Positions 9,163 through 19,690 are shown, counted from the first letter of the stretch. The stretch: 64,000 nucleotides of DNA from Cryobacterium sp. MP_M3 (GCF_015752155.1 NZ_JADOVI010000007.1:62001-126000), one strand, 5' to 3'. Numbers and translations are program-made. The notes: generated from the sequence alone by a model not told the origin.

Positions 9163-9996
9163 ATGCTGAAGATGGATAACAACCCGCTCGACGCGGCAGA
9201 AACCGATCCGTTCGACGTCGCGCGCATCGCGGCCGGCGAGATCGCCGCCCGCACCGGTGTCGCCCGTCACGACATCGCACTGACCCTGGGCAGCGGCTGG
9301 GGCAAGGCCGCCGACCTGATCGGCGAGACCACCCACACGATCCCCGCGCAGGAGATCGCGGGCTTCAGCGCCCCCGCCCTGGCCGGCCACGCCGGCATGC
9401 TCCGCTCGGTGCTGCTGCCCAGCGGCAAGCGCGCCCTCATCATCGGCGCCCGCACCCACTACTACGAGGGCCACGGCGTGCGCCGGGTCGTGCACAGCGT
9501 GCGCACCGCGGCCGCCACGGGCGTGTCGACGATGATCCTCACCAACGGGGCCGGCGGCATCCGCGAGACCTGGACGCCGGGCAGCCCGGTGCTGATCAGC
9601 GACCACATCAACCTCACCGCCGATTCGCCGCTGGAGGGCGCGACCTTCGTCGACCTCACCGACCTGTATTCCGCCCGACTGCGCGCCCTGGCCCGCACCA
9701 TCGACCCCACCCTCGACGAGGGCGTCTACTGCCAGTTCCGCGGCCCGCACTACGAGACCCCTGCGGAGGTGCAGATGGCCAAGGCGATCGGCGGCCACAT
9801 CGTCGGGATGTCCACGGCGCTCGAGGCGATCGCCGCCCGCCAGGCCGGAATGGAGATCCTCGGCCTGTCCCTGATCACGAACCTCGCCGCGGGCATCCAG
9901 AAGGAGCCGCTCAGCCACGAAGAGGTGCTCGAGGCCGGCAAGCTGGCCGAGCCCGTGATCGGCGCGCTGCTCGCCCGGATCGTGGCCGCACTGTGA
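9163..9996 (+). CDS. pnp: Purine-nucleoside phosphorylase
   Basis: A 277-residue trimeric-type PNP, which splits inosine and guanosine (and the deoxy forms) with phosphate into base and (deoxy)ribose-1-phosphate in the cytosol. Visible motifs are LGSGWGKAAD (phosphate loop), GARTHYYEGHG, LTNGAGGI, FRGPHYETPAEVQM with the purine-site Glu, and GMSTALEAIAARQ. A second in-frame ATG at 9172 is possible, but the first sits at the predicted transcription start. Its last codons overlap the phosphosugar mutase start (GTGA at 9993-9996), so both are co-translated. Confidence 0.95.
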   Translation: MLKMDNNPLDAAETDPFDVARIAAGEIAARTGVARHDIALTLGSGWGKAADLIGETTHTIPAQEIAGFSAPALAGHAGMLRSVLLPSGKRALIIGARTHYYEGHGVRRVVHSVRTAAATGVSTMILTNGAGGIRETWTPGSPVLISDHINLTADSPLEGATFVDLTDLYSARLRALARTIDPTLDEGVYCQFRGPHYETPAEVQMAKAIGGHIVGMSTALEAIAARQAGMEILGLSLITNLAAGIQKEPLSHEEVLEAGKLAEPVIGALLARIVAAL

Positions 9997-11813
9997 GCCT
10001 CGACGGCACGGCAGTGCCCCCCGAATCCCGCGGCAGGCACTCCAGCGACGGGGAGGCCCCGGACACGGTGCTCCCCGACACCATGGTGCTCGACACCATC
10101 GACACGGACGCTCCCGCCACGGATGCTGCCACCGCCCTGCTGAACACGGCGAACGACTGGCTCAGCCAGGACCCCGATCCCGAAACCCAGGCCGAGTTGC
10201 GCCTGCTGGTGCGCGCCGCCGGCGACGGGGACGGGGCGGCGATCGCGGAGCTGCACTCCCGTTTCGACGAGAGACTCGCCTTCGGCACGGCCGGCCTTCG
10301 CGGAGCGATCGCGGCCGGCTCGAACCGGATGAACCGTGTGCTCGTCTCCCAGGCCGCCGCCGGCCTCGCCGCCTACCTGAGGGGCGCCGCGTCACCCGGT
10401 GAAACCCCGTCCGTCGTCATCGGCTACGACGGGCGCAAGAACTCCCACGTCTTCGCCACCGACACGGCTGCGATCATGGCCGGTGCCGGGGTGCGCGCCA
10501 TCCTCCTCCCCCGACTGCTGCCCACCCCCGTGCTCGCCTTCGCGGTGCGGCACCTCGACGTAGGTGCCGGCGTGATGGTCACCGCCTCGCACAACCCGCC
10601 GAACGACAACGGCTACAAGGTCTACCTCGGCGGCGCGAACAACGGTTCGCAGATCGTCTCCCCCGACGACGCGCGGATCGCGGCGGAGATCCTGCGGGTG
10701 GCGACCGACCAGCGGGTGCCTGACCTTCCCCGGGCCGCCTACGAGACGGCACCCGAATCCGTCGTGCAGGCGTACATCGACGCCACCGCCGGTCTCGCCC
10801 ACCCGCCGCGCGCCCAGGTGAACACGGTGTACACCGCCCTGCACGGCGTCGGTTGGGACACGACCCGGCGCGTGCTCGAGGCCGCCGGTTTCGACCTGCC
10901 CACCCTCGTCGATGCCCAGATCGCCCCTGACGGCCACTTCCCCACCGTCACGTTCCCCAACCCGGAGGAGCCCGGCGCCCTCGATCTGTCCTATGAGACA
11001 GCCAGGGAGGCCGGCGCCGAGCTGATCATCGCGAACGACCCCGACGCGGACCGGCTCGCGATCGCGATCCCCGACCCGTCGTCCGGCACCGGCTACCGCC
11101 GGCTCAGCGGCAACGAGGTCGGCGCCGTCCTCGGCTGGCGGGCCGCCGAGCTCGCCGCGAACGCGGCAGGCGCCGAAGTGGCTGACGGCACACTGGCCTG
11201 CTCGATCGTGTCGTCGCCGGCCCTGCAGGCGGTCGCCGCCGCCTATGGGCTGCGGTTCGCCGACACCCTCACCGGCTTCAAGTGGGTGTCCCGGGCGCCG
11301 AACCTGATCTTCGGCTACGAGGAAGCCCTCGGCTACCTCGTCAACCCCGGAACCGTGCGCGACAAGGACGGTATCTCCGCCGCCGTGGCCATTCTCTCGC
11401 TGGTCAGCGACCTCAAGGCCGAGGGGCTCACCCTCGCCGATCACCTCGACCGGTTCAGCGCCCGGTTCGGCCACTTCGCGTCCGGTCAGATCTCGGTGCG
11501 GGTGACCGACCTCACCGAGATCGAACGGATGATGGCCCGCCTGCGCCAGAATCCGCCGTCGATGGTCGGCAGCATCCGGGTCGACCATGTCGACGACCTG
11601 TCGGCCGGCTTCAACGGACTGCCGCCGAGCGATGTGCTGCGGATCAGGCTCGTCGACGGCTCCCGCGTCATGGTGCGGCCGAGCGGCACCGAGCCCAAAC
11701 TGAAGGTGTACCTGGACACGAGCAGCACCGCCGGCACTGTCACCGAGCGGAAGGCCGCCGCCGAGGTGACCCTGGCCGAACTCGACCGGGGCATGCGCGA
11801 ACTGATCAAGTAG
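9993..11813 (+). CDS. pmmB: Phosphosugar mutase (PmmB/Pgm2 family)
   Basis: A 606-residue alpha-D-phosphohexomutase-superfamily enzyme with four domains. The active-site phosphoserine is Ser199 in TASHNPPNDNGYKVY, the metal loop is NDPDADRLA, sugar-binding GYEEALGYLV follows, and the C-terminal phosphate-binding motif is RPSGTEPKLKVY. The family interconverts hexose (Man/Glc) or pentose 1- and 6/5-phosphates. Its 4-nt overlap with pnp suggests it may turn the released pentose-1-phosphate into pentose-5-phosphate, but mycobacterial orthologues are annotated as phosphomannomutases. About 45 weakly conserved N-terminal residues precede the fold. It starts with GTG at 9993. Confidence 0.9.
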   Translation: MSLDGTAVPPESRGRHSSDGEAPDTVLPDTMVLDTIDTDAPATDAATALLNTANDWLSQDPDPETQAELRLLVRAAGDGDGAAIAELHSRFDERLAFGTAGLRGAIAAGSNRMNRVLVSQAAAGLAAYLRGAASPGETPSVVIGYDGRKNSHVFATDTAAIMAGAGVRAILLPRLLPTPVLAFAVRHLDVGAGVMVTASHNPPNDNGYKVYLGGANNGSQIVSPDDARIAAEILRVATDQRVPDLPRAAYETAPESVVQAYIDATAGLAHPPRAQVNTVYTALHGVGWDTTRRVLEAAGFDLPTLVDAQIAPDGHFPTVTFPNPEEPGALDLSYETAREAGAELIIANDPDADRLAIAIPDPSSGTGYRRLSGNEVGAVLGWRAAELAANAAGAEVADGTLACSIVSSPALQAVAAAYGLRFADTLTGFKWVSRAPNLIFGYEEALGYLVNPGTVRDKDGISAAVAILSLVSDLKAEGLTLADHLDRFSARFGHFASGQISVRVTDLTEIERMMARLRQNPPSMVGSIRVDHVDDLSAGFNGLPPSDVLRIRLVDGSRVMVRPSGTEPKLKVYLDTSSTAGTVTERKAAAEVTLAELDRGMRELIK

Positions 11814-11829
11814 CGCGGTCGGCCGGCAT

Positions 11830-12102
11830 TCAGCCCAGCGCGGTCTCCAGCTTCGCGGTGAGTTCGTCGACGTCGAAGTAGTTGTCGATCACGACGATGT
11901 CGGCGTTGGTCTTTCCGATGGCCTCGACCAGCTCCGACGACGTGAGGATCACCTGGGCGTCGAAGCCCATGCTCGCCACTCCGGCGACGTCCGTCGCGGT
12001 GACGTCCGCCTCGATGTCCAGCCGGGCGAGGGCGCGCTCGGCGTTGACCTTGAGAATCGCGGAGGTGCCGATTCCGACTCCGCACAGGGCGATGATCTTC
12101 AT
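11830..12102 (-). CDS. PTS EIIB component (ascorbate/SgaB-like)
   Basis: A 90-residue phosphotransferase IIB protein. The phospho-cysteine is Cys8 in ALCGVGIGTSAILK, the P-loop-like signature of ascorbate/lactose-type IIB proteins. IIB passes phosphate from IIA to an incoming sugar held by a IIC permease, but no IIC gene is present in this window. Its ATG shares one base with the IIA stop (TAATG). The gene converges on pmmB with a 16-nt gap. With IIA it follows add, so it belongs to the nucleoside salvage cluster; the substrate is unknown. Confidence 0.85.
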   Translation of the reverse strand: MKIIALCGVGIGTSAILKVNAERALARLDIEADVTATDVAGVASMGFDAQVILTSSELVEAIGKTNADIVVIDNYFDVDELTAKLETALG

Positions 12103-12575
12103 TACTGCTCCTCGGGTGGTGCGGTGACGCCGAGCAGCGAACGGATGCTGTCGACGTCCGTCGCGGCCGCCAGCGCCGGAATGACGTGGGGGTCGTTGAA
12201 CACGTTGGCCAGCTCGGCCACGAGGAGCACGTGCTCGTCACCGCTGGTGACGGCCAGGCCCAGCACGACGCTGACCGGGTCGTTGTGCGGGTGGCCGAAC
12301 GCGACCGGCTCGGCCAGGGTGACGACGCTCAGGCCCTCGGCGTGGACGTCGGGTCCGGGTCGGGCGTGCGCCAGCGCGAGGCCCGGTGCGATCACGACGT
12401 AGGCGCCGAACTCGTCGATCACGCCGATCATGCGCTTCGTGTACTCGGGCGAGGTCGACCCTGACCGTTCGAGGGCGTCACCGGCCGCGGCCACCGCACC
12501 TCGCCAGTCCTCGACGTGGACGCCGATCGCGATTGCGGCAGTGGGAAGGGGCGGCAGTGGCATGGGGGCTTTCAC
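12102..12575 (-). CDS. PTS EIIA component (EIIA type 2, ascorbate/mannitol-like)
   Basis: A 157-residue EIIA type-2 protein. The phospho-histidine is His70 in GLALAHARPG, with [25 protein letters not shown] as the following core (quoted only in part in family profiles) and EHVLLVAELANVF after it. It would take phosphate from HPr and pass it to the adjacent EIIB. I start at GTG 12575, 27 nt after add; an internal ATG at 12563 is equally possible because neither has a strong ribosome site. It is transcribed after adenosine deaminase, and no membrane component is nearby. Confidence 0.84.
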   Translation of the reverse strand: MKAPMPLPPLPTAAIAIGVHVEDWRGAVAAAGDALERSGSTSPEYTKRMIGVIDEFGAYVVIAPGLALAHARPGPDVHAEGLSVVTLAEPVAFGHPHNDPVSVVLGLAVTSGDEHVLLVAELANVFNDPHVIPALAAATDVDSIRSLLGVTAPPEEQ

Positions 12576-12602
12576 GGTGTCGATCGGACGGGCATTGGTT
12601 CT

Positions 12603-13724
12603 TCAGGCGCCTTCGAAGCCGGCGACGATGGCATCGGCCAGCTCCTCGCGCTCCTCGAGCGGGAGGAACGTGGCCTGCGCGGCGTTGAGCTGGAAGACCT
12701 CGAGGTCGTCGATGTCGTAGCCGAACGCGTCGCTGAGCAGGGCCAGCTCTTTGCTCAGGCTGGTGTCGCTCATCAGGCGGTTATCGGTGTTGACGGTTAC
12801 CCGGAAGCCCAGCTGGTAGAGCAGGTCGAAGGGGTGGTCGAGCAGGTCGTCGCCCCAGGCCGCGATCGCGCCAGTCTGCAGGTTCGACGACGGGCTGAGT
12901 TCGAGGGCGATCTCGCGGTCGCGCACCCACTGCGCCACCGGGCCGAGGGTCACGTAGGTGTTGTCGTCGGCGTCCTGGCGGCCGACGACGATGTCCTCGG
13001 CGATGCGCACTCCGTGGCCGAGCCGCAGCGCACGTCCGTCGAACAGTGCCCCGCGGATGCTCTCCAGGCCGTCGGCCTCGCCTGCGTGCACGGTGACCGG
13101 GAGGAATGCCTTGGCCAGGAAGTCGAATGCGTCACGGTGGTTGTGGGCCGGGAAACCGAGTTCGGCGCCGGCGATGTCGAACCCGACGACGCCGGTGGTG
13201 CGGTGGCGCACGGCCAGCTCGGCGATTTCGAGGCTGCGGTCGGCGTGTCGCATGGCGGTGACCAGCTGGCCGATCTTGATGCTGTGGCCTGCCTCGGCGG
13301 CCGCGGCGATGCCGGCCTCGATGCCGGCCTGCACGGCCTCCACCGTCTGGTCGAGGGTGAGGCCCCGGGTCAGGTGCTGCTCGGGGGCCCAGCGCACCTC
13401 ACCGTAGATGACGCCGTCGGCGACGAGGTCCTCGACGAATTCCCGGGCGACCCGGGTCAGGCCCTCCTCGGTCTGCATGACGGCACAGGTGATGTCGAAG
13501 GTCTTGAGGTATTCGACCAGCGAGCCGGAGTTGGCCTGGTCGGCGAACCAGGCGCCGAGGTCGGACTCATCCGTTGTCGGGAGGGCGAATCCGATACTCG
13601 CGGCCAGCTCGATGATGGTGCCGGGGCGCAGCCCGCCGTCAAGGTGGTCATGCAGGGAGATCTTCGGCAGCGCGTTGATGCTGATGCCGCCGGGCAGCAG
13701 GTATTCCTCAGGGCTCGTGTTCAC
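12603..13724 (-). CDS. add: Adenosine deaminase
   Basis: A 373-residue zinc enzyme that deaminates (deoxy)adenosine to (deoxy)inosine, which then feeds purine-nucleoside phosphorylase. Zinc ligands are His25 and His27 in SLHDHLDGG; VTVHAGEADG carries the third ligand and catalytic Glu, RLGHGVR the catalytic His, and TVNTDNRLM the last Asp ligand. The start is GTG 13724: TAGATT lies exactly 6 nt upstream, giving a leaderless mRNA from a promoter of its own, although deoA lies just before it on the same strand. The EIIA gene follows after 27 nt. Confidence 0.95.
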   Translation of the reverse strand: MNTSPEEYLLPGGISINALPKISLHDHLDGGLRPGTIIELAASIGFALPTTDESDLGAWFADQANSGSLVEYLKTFDITCAVMQTEEGLTRVAREFVEDLVADGVIYGEVRWAPEQHLTRGLTLDQTVEAVQAGIEAGIAAAAEAGHSIKIGQLVTAMRHADRSLEIAELAVRHRTTGVVGFDIAGAELGFPAHNHRDAFDFLAKAFLPVTVHAGEADGLESIRGALFDGRALRLGHGVRIAEDIVVGRQDADDNTYVTLGPVAQWVRDREIALELSPSSNLQTGAIAAWGDDLLDHPFDLLYQLGFRVTVNTDNRLMSDTSLSKELALLSDAFGYDIDDLEVFQLNAAQATFLPLEEREELADAIVAGFEGA

Positions 13725-13730
13725 GTTCCC

Positions 13731-13736
13731 AATCTA
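13731..13736 (-). promoter_or_regulatory. -10 box of add, leaderless arrangement
   Basis: Read on the minus strand, TAGATT is followed by GGGAAC and then the GTG start at 13724, so +1 falls on the G of GTG. The five 11-bp repeats at 13800-13854 lie 64-118 bp upstream. Confidence 0.55.
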
Positions 13737-13799
13737 CCGGCCATGACGCTGGGAGTCTCCCTGTTTCCTGAACCCGACGCGACGCCGAGCCGGCCACGC

Positions 13800-13854
13800 G
13801 GTGACGGCACGGTGGCGAACCGGTGACGGACCGCTGACGGACCGGTGGCGGACC
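13800..13854. repeat. Five tandem 11-bp units in the deoA-add gap
   Basis: Units at 13800, 13811, 13822, 13833 and 13844 read GGTGACGGCAC, GGTGGCGAACC, GGTGACGGACC, GCTGACGGACC and GGTGGCGGACC. The period is close to one helical turn. They follow the deoA stop (13859) and precede the add promoter, so they could be stacked protein-binding sites or just slippage products. Confidence 0.75.
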
Positions 13855-13858
13855 GGGA

Positions 13859-15174
<1,316 letters not shown>

Positions 15175-15178
<4 letters not shown>

Positions 15179-15612
15179 TCTTCCCGGTAGTCGGCGAGCT
15201 GCCTGGGCCCGAAGGCGTCGGGCAGCACTTCATCAATGGTTCGCACACCCGACACCGTTTCCAGCAGCATGCCGGGGGCCGAGTGTTCGTACAGAAGCTG
15301 GCGGCAGCGTCCGCAGGGCATCAGGGTGCCGCCGGCGCCGTCGACGCAGGTGAACGCCACGAGCTGCCCGCCGCCGGTGAGGTGCAGCATGGAGACGAGG
15401 GCGCACTCCGCGCAGAGCGTGAGGCCGTACGACGCGTTCTCGACGTTGCAGCCGGTGATCACCCGCCCGTCGCTGACGAGCGCCGCGGCACCGACCGGGA
15501 AGCGCGAGTACGGCGCGTAGGCGCTGCCCATCGCCTGCACGGCGGCCTCTCGGAGGACACCCCAGTCGACGTCGCCGGAGAAGGGTGCGTCTGACTGCCG
15601 GGACCCGGTCAC
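15175..15612 (-). CDS. cdd: Cytidine deaminase
   Basis: A 145-residue homotetrameric-type cytidine deaminase producing (deoxy)uridine. Substrate-binding motif is NVENASYG; zinc ligands are Cys67, Cys100 and Cys103 with catalytic Glu69 (LCAECA and MPCGRCRQ). It starts with GTG at 15612, which overlaps the upstream permease stop (GTGA), and its own stop overlaps deoA. With the transporter above and deoA below, it forms one translationally coupled uptake-to-phosphorolysis line. Confidence 0.95.
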
Positions 15613-16904
15613 GATTTGATGTAGGGCTTGCCGCTGGCGGCAGGACCCCTGGACTGGCCGACCAGGCCGGCGACGGCGAAGATCGTGACCAGGTAGGGCA
15701 GCATGAGCATGAACTCGCTCGGCACCGGGGAACCGATGATGCTGAGCACGTTCTGCAGGTTGCTGGCGAAACCGAACAGCAGGGCGGCGAGGGTGGCCCG
15801 GATCGGGTCCCACCGGCCGAAGATCACGGCGGCCAGCGCGATGAACCCGGCCCCGGCCGTCATCTCCTTGCCGAACGCGCCGACCGAGCCGAGGGTGAAG
15901 TACGCTCCGCCGAGGCCGACGATCGCGCCGGCGATGGACACGTTCCAGAACCTCGTCGATGCGACGTTGATGCCGACCGTGTCGGCAGCCTGGGGATGCT
16001 CGCCCACGCTGCGGAGGCGCAGTCCCCACTTCGTGTGGAAGATCCCGTAGAAGACCACGGCGACGGCCACGTACATGATGTAGACGATCAGCGTCTGCCG
16101 GAAGAAGACCGGCCCGATGATCGGGATCTCGCTCAGCAGCGGGATGTTGATGCGTTCGAACCGGGGCGGCTGGTTCAGGAGCGCCGCGTTCGGCGCCATC
16201 ACCTGCGAGTAGAGGAAGCCGGTCAGGCCGATCACGAGCACGTTGAGCACGACGCCGACGATGACCTGGTCGACGAAGTACTTGATCGCGAAGGCGGCGA
16301 GCACCATGGAGACGAGCACCCCGGCCAGCATCGCGGCCAGCAGGCCGAGGAGCGGCTGGTGGGTGAGCGATGCCACCATGGCGGAGGTGAACGCGCCGGC
16401 GAGCAGCTGGCCCTCGATGGCGATATTGACCACGCCGACCCGCTCGGAGATGACGCCGCCGAGGGCGCCGAAGATGAGCGGCACGGCCAGGCTGAGCGAC
16501 CCGAACAGCAGCCCGGGAACCGGGATGGACTTGTCGGCGGCGGCCCAGGCCAGGAAGCCGATCAGGACCAGCACGGCGTACACGGCGATCAGCCAGATCG
16601 GCGCCTTGGCCTTGGCCCGCACCAGCCAGACACTCACCCCGGTGATAAGAAGCAGCAGGACGGTGATCACGATGCCGGTGACCCGGGTGGGCAGTTCGAC
16701 GTCGGGCAGCTGGATCAGGTCGCTCGAGGTGGACAACCGCATGGTGCTGGTGCCATCCCGGCCGAAGACCACCAGGAGCAGGAAGCCGAGGACGGTGAAG
16801 ATCGACAGGGCGATCGTCACCTTCCAGCTCTTCACGAACTCGAAATCGGGGCCTTCCGGCGTGGTGGGTTGTGCGGGCTGGACGACCGGAGCGACGGTGC
16901 TCAT
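15609..16904 (-). CDS. Nucleoside ABC transporter permease (YufQ/NupC-like)
   Basis: A 431-residue permease of the BPD_transp_2 family. After about 30 soluble residues come roughly ten hydrophobic segments; GALGGVISERVGVVNIAIEGQ is the typical conserved region of this nucleoside/branched-chain-type family, and LRLRSVGEHPQAADTVGINV the coupling region. The N-terminus is longer than in most relatives, adding two or three extra membrane segments before the core. Its ATG at 16904 overlaps the stop of the partner permease (ATGA). It moves nucleosides with the ATPase at 18163 and the lipoprotein at 19885. Confidence 0.9.
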   Translation of the reverse strand: MSTVAPVVQPAQPTTPEGPDFEFVKSWKVTIALSIFTVLGFLLLVVFGRDGTSTMRLSTSSDLIQLPDVELPTRVTGIVITVLLLLITGVSVWLVRAKAKAPIWLIAVYAVLVLIGFLAWAAADKSIPVPGLLFGSLSLAVPLIFGALGGVISERVGVVNIAIEGQLLAGAFTSAMVASLTHQPLLGLLAAMLAGVLVSMVLAAFAIKYFVDQVIVGVVLNVLVIGLTGFLYSQVMAPNAALLNQPPRFERINIPLLSEIPIIGPVFFRQTLIVYIMYVAVAVVFYGIFHTKWGLRLRSVGEHPQAADTVGINVASTRFWNVSIAGAIVGLGGAYFTLGSVGAFGKEMTAGAGFIALAAVIFGRWDPIRATLAALLFGFASNLQNVLSIIGSPVPSEFMLMLPYLVTIFAVAGLVGQSRGPAASGKPYIKS

Positions 16905-18166
16905 TTCGCTGCCACCTCCTGGGGAACGTTGACCTGGGTCTTGCGACGGGTGGCGCCCGGCACGGGCAGGCGGAAGATGGCCCGCACGAGCGGCGGGGCG
17001 GCGATGAAGAGCACGATGAGCGACTGCACGACCAGCACGATGTCGATCGGCACGCCCTCGGCGGCCTGCATCGAGAAACCGCCGGCTTTGAAGGCGCCGA
17101 ACAGGATTCCGGCCCAGAAGACTCCCCAGGGCTTGGACCGGCCGAGGAGCGCCACGGTGATGGCGTCGAAGCCGATGCCGGAGTCGAGCCCCGCGCCGAA
17201 GCCGCTGGTGGTCGTGCCCAGCACCTGGTTGATGCCGGCGAGGCCGACCAGCCCGCCCGAGAGCATCATCGCGTAGACGTACATGCGCTTGACGCTGATG
17301 CCGGCCACCCTGGCCGCGTGCGGGTTGAGCCCCACGGCCCGGAACTGGAAGCCGAGGTTGGAGCGCGAGAGCAGCCACCAGGTGAAGATCGTGGCGAGGA
17401 TGGCCAGGATGAAGCCGAAGTGGAGGATGTAGTTCGGGCCGAGCAGGTCGGGGAAGACCGCCGTCACCTTGGTGGCCGGGCTCTTCGGGTTGTTCGACCC
17501 GGGGGTCTTCAGGAAGCCGTCCCGGAGCAGGTAGCTGACGAGGTAGAACGCCACATAGTTGAGCATGATGGTCGTGATCACCTCGTGGGCGCCGGTGCGG
17601 GCCTTGAGCAGGCCGACGATTCCGCCCCAGAGGGCACCGCCGAGGATGCCGACGACGAGGGCGACGATCATGTGCAGCCCGTAGGGCAGGTCGACCGCGA
17701 AGCCGACCCAGCCGCCGAGGGCGGCCGCGATCAGCATCTGGCCGCGCCCGCCGATGTTGAACATACCCACCCGGAAACCGAGGGCCACGCCGAGGCCGGC
17801 CATGATCAGCGGGGTCGCGAAGGTGAGGGTTTCGGTGAGGGGCTTGATCCCGGCGGCGAAGCTCGGCCGGCGGAAGTTGTAGACCGAGCCCTGGAAGAGC
17901 GCCGAGTATGCCCCGGACACCGCGTTCCAGATCGCGGCCAGCGTGTCGCCGGGCCTGGAGAAGAAGTACCCGGCGCTCGCCTGCACGTTCTCGTTGGTGA
18001 ACGCGATCATGACCGCGCCGACGACGAGAGCGAGCACGACGGCCAGCACGGAGATGATGGCGCTGCCGGTCGTGATCTCACGGAACATCCGGTCCCAGCG
18101 GGAGGGCTCTCCGGCCGGAGAGGTCGCCGTGCCGGTCCCGGTCCCCGGACCCTGTGTGGTGCTCAC
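16901..18166 (-). CDS. Nucleoside ABC transporter permease (YufP/NupB-like)
   Basis: A 421-residue BPD_transp_2 permease. Residues 1-35 are soluble and charged, then about nine or ten membrane segments; MAGLGVALGFRVGMFNIGGRGQ is the conserved region after the first helices, and FRAVGLNPHAARVAGISV the ATPase-coupling loop. It forms the heterodimeric channel with the second permease. It starts with GTG at 18166, overlapping the ATPase stop (GTGA), so the four genes from ATPase to cdd are all coupled by 4-nt overlaps. Confidence 0.9.
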   Translation of the reverse strand: MSTTQGPGTGTGTATSPAGEPSRWDRMFREITTGSAIISVLAVVLALVVGAVMIAFTNENVQASAGYFFSRPGDTLAAIWNAVSGAYSALFQGSVYNFRRPSFAAGIKPLTETLTFATPLIMAGLGVALGFRVGMFNIGGRGQMLIAAALGGWVGFAVDLPYGLHMIVALVVGILGGALWGGIVGLLKARTGAHEVITTIMLNYVAFYLVSYLLRDGFLKTPGSNNPKSPATKVTAVFPDLLGPNYILHFGFILAILATIFTWWLLSRSNLGFQFRAVGLNPHAARVAGISVKRMYVYAMMLSGGLVGLAGINQVLGTTTSGFGAGLDSGIGFDAITVALLGRSKPWGVFWAGILFGAFKAGGFSMQAAEGVPIDIVLVVQSLIVLFIAAPPLVRAIFRLPVPGATRRKTQVNVPQEVAAK

Positions 18167-19683
18167 GCTGCGGCTCCTTCTCCGGCGGGTGCTTCGCCCG
18201 CCATCATCAATCCGAGGACTGCGCGGGGGGTGTCGCCCGGCACGATGCCGACGATGCGCCCGCGGTACATGACCATGATCCGGTCGGCCAGGGCCGCGAC
18301 CTCGTCGAGTTCGGTCGAGATCACGACCACCGGCGTGCCGGCATCGCGGGTGGCCACGATCCGTTCATGCACGAATTCGATCGACCCGACGTCGAGGCCG
18401 CGGGTGGGCTGCGCCGCGACGAAGAGACGCAGGTCGCGGCTGAGCTCGCGGGCGAGGACGACCTTTTGCTGGTTGCCTCCGGAGAGGCGACCGACAGGTG
18501 TCTCGATCCCCTGGGAGCGCACGTCGAATTCCTTGACCTTCTCCACGGCGAACTTCGCCAGGAGCGCCCGCTGCACGTTCCACCGTTTGACGAACGGTTC
18601 GTCGTTCGACCGGTCGAGCATGAGGTTCTCGGCGATGGTGAACTCGCCGACCAGCCCGTCCTCGGTGCGGTCCTCCGGCACGAAGCCGACTCCGGCCTCG
18701 AGGACCTGGCGCACGGAGTGACCGCGCAGCGACTTGCCGTCGAGGGTGATCTCGCCGGAGACCCGCGGCTGCAGGCCCATCAGCGCCTCGGTGAGCTCGG
18801 TCTGGCCATTGCCCTGCACCCCCGCGATCGCGAGGATCTCGCCCTTGTGCACCTCGAAGCTGACGTTGTTGACCAGGACCTGGCCATGCGCGTCGAGCAC
18901 GCTCAGGTTCTTCACGACGAGGGCGGCGTCACCGGGGACGGCGGGCGCCTTGTCCACGGTGAGATCGACCGCGCGGCCCACCATCATGGTGGCCAGTTCC
19001 ACGTTCGTCGCCGTCGGGGACGCTTCGCCGACGACGGCGCCGAGGCGGATGACGGTGATCCGGTCGGCGACGGCCCGCACTTCCCGCAGCTTGTGGGTGA
19101 TGAAGACGATGGAGGTGCCGGCCTCCTTGAGCTGGCGCATGATGGCCATGAGCTCGTCGGTCTCCTGGGGGGTGAGCACGGCGGTCGGCTCGTCGAAGAC
19201 GAGCACCTTCGCGTCGCGGGAGACGGCCTTGATGATCTCGACCCGCTGCTGCACCCCGACGGGGAGGTCTTCGACGAGGGCGTCGGGGTCGACATCGAAG
19301 CCGAATCGGTCGGAGATCTCCCGCACGTGCGTGCGCGCCGCCGCCAGGTCGAGTCGACCGCCGGTCTTGGTGTCTTCGTGACCGAGCATGACGTTCTCGG
19401 CGACGGTGAACACCGGGATGAGCATGAAGTGCTGGTGCACCATGCCGATCCCCGCGGCCATCGCGTCGCCCGGCCCAGCAAAGTGCTGAACGACGTCGTC
19501 AAGCAGGATCTCGCCCTCTTCGGCCCGGTACAGGCCGTAGAGCACGTTCATGAGGGTTGACTTTCCAGCGCCGTTCTCGCCCAACAGCGCATGGATTTCG
19601 CCAGCCTCGACGGTGAGGTTGATGTGGTCGTTCGCGACCAGGGCACCGAATTTCTTCGTAATGCCGCGAAGTTCGAGCTTCAT
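18163..19683 (-). CDS. Nucleoside ABC transporter ATPase, duplicated domain (YufO/NupA-like)
   Basis: A 506-residue double ABC ATPase of the sugar/nucleoside type. Domain 1 (about 3-235): Walker A GENGAGKSTLMN, signature LPVGVQQRVEI (degenerate, as usual here), Walker B VLVFDEPTAVL. Domain 2 (about 255-495): Walker A degenerate as GVQGNGQTEL, signature LSGGNQQKVVLAREL, then AAQPTRGLDVGS. It powers uptake through the two permeases. TAGAAT lies 7 nt upstream of ATG 19683, so it probably has its own promoter behind the terminator at 19809-19851. Confidence 0.93.
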   Translation of the reverse strand: MKLELRGITKKFGALVANDHINLTVEAGEIHALLGENGAGKSTLMNVLYGLYRAEEGEILLDDVVQHFAGPGDAMAAGIGMVHQHFMLIPVFTVAENVMLGHEDTKTGGRLDLAAARTHVREISDRFGFDVDPDALVEDLPVGVQQRVEIIKAVSRDAKVLVFDEPTAVLTPQETDELMAIMRQLKEAGTSIVFITHKLREVRAVADRITVIRLGAVVGEASPTATNVELATMMVGRAVDLTVDKAPAVPGDAALVVKNLSVLDAHGQVLVNNVSFEVHKGEILAIAGVQGNGQTELTEALMGLQPRVSGEITLDGKSLRGHSVRQVLEAGVGFVPEDRTEDGLVGEFTIAENLMLDRSNDEPFVKRWNVQRALLAKFAVEKVKEFDVRSQGIETPVGRLSGGNQQKVVLARELSRDLRLFVAAQPTRGLDVGSIEFVHERIVATRDAGTPVVVISTELDEVAALADRIMVMYRGRIVGIVPGDTPRAVLGLMMAGEAPAGEGAAA

Positions 19684-19690
19684 AGTCCCG

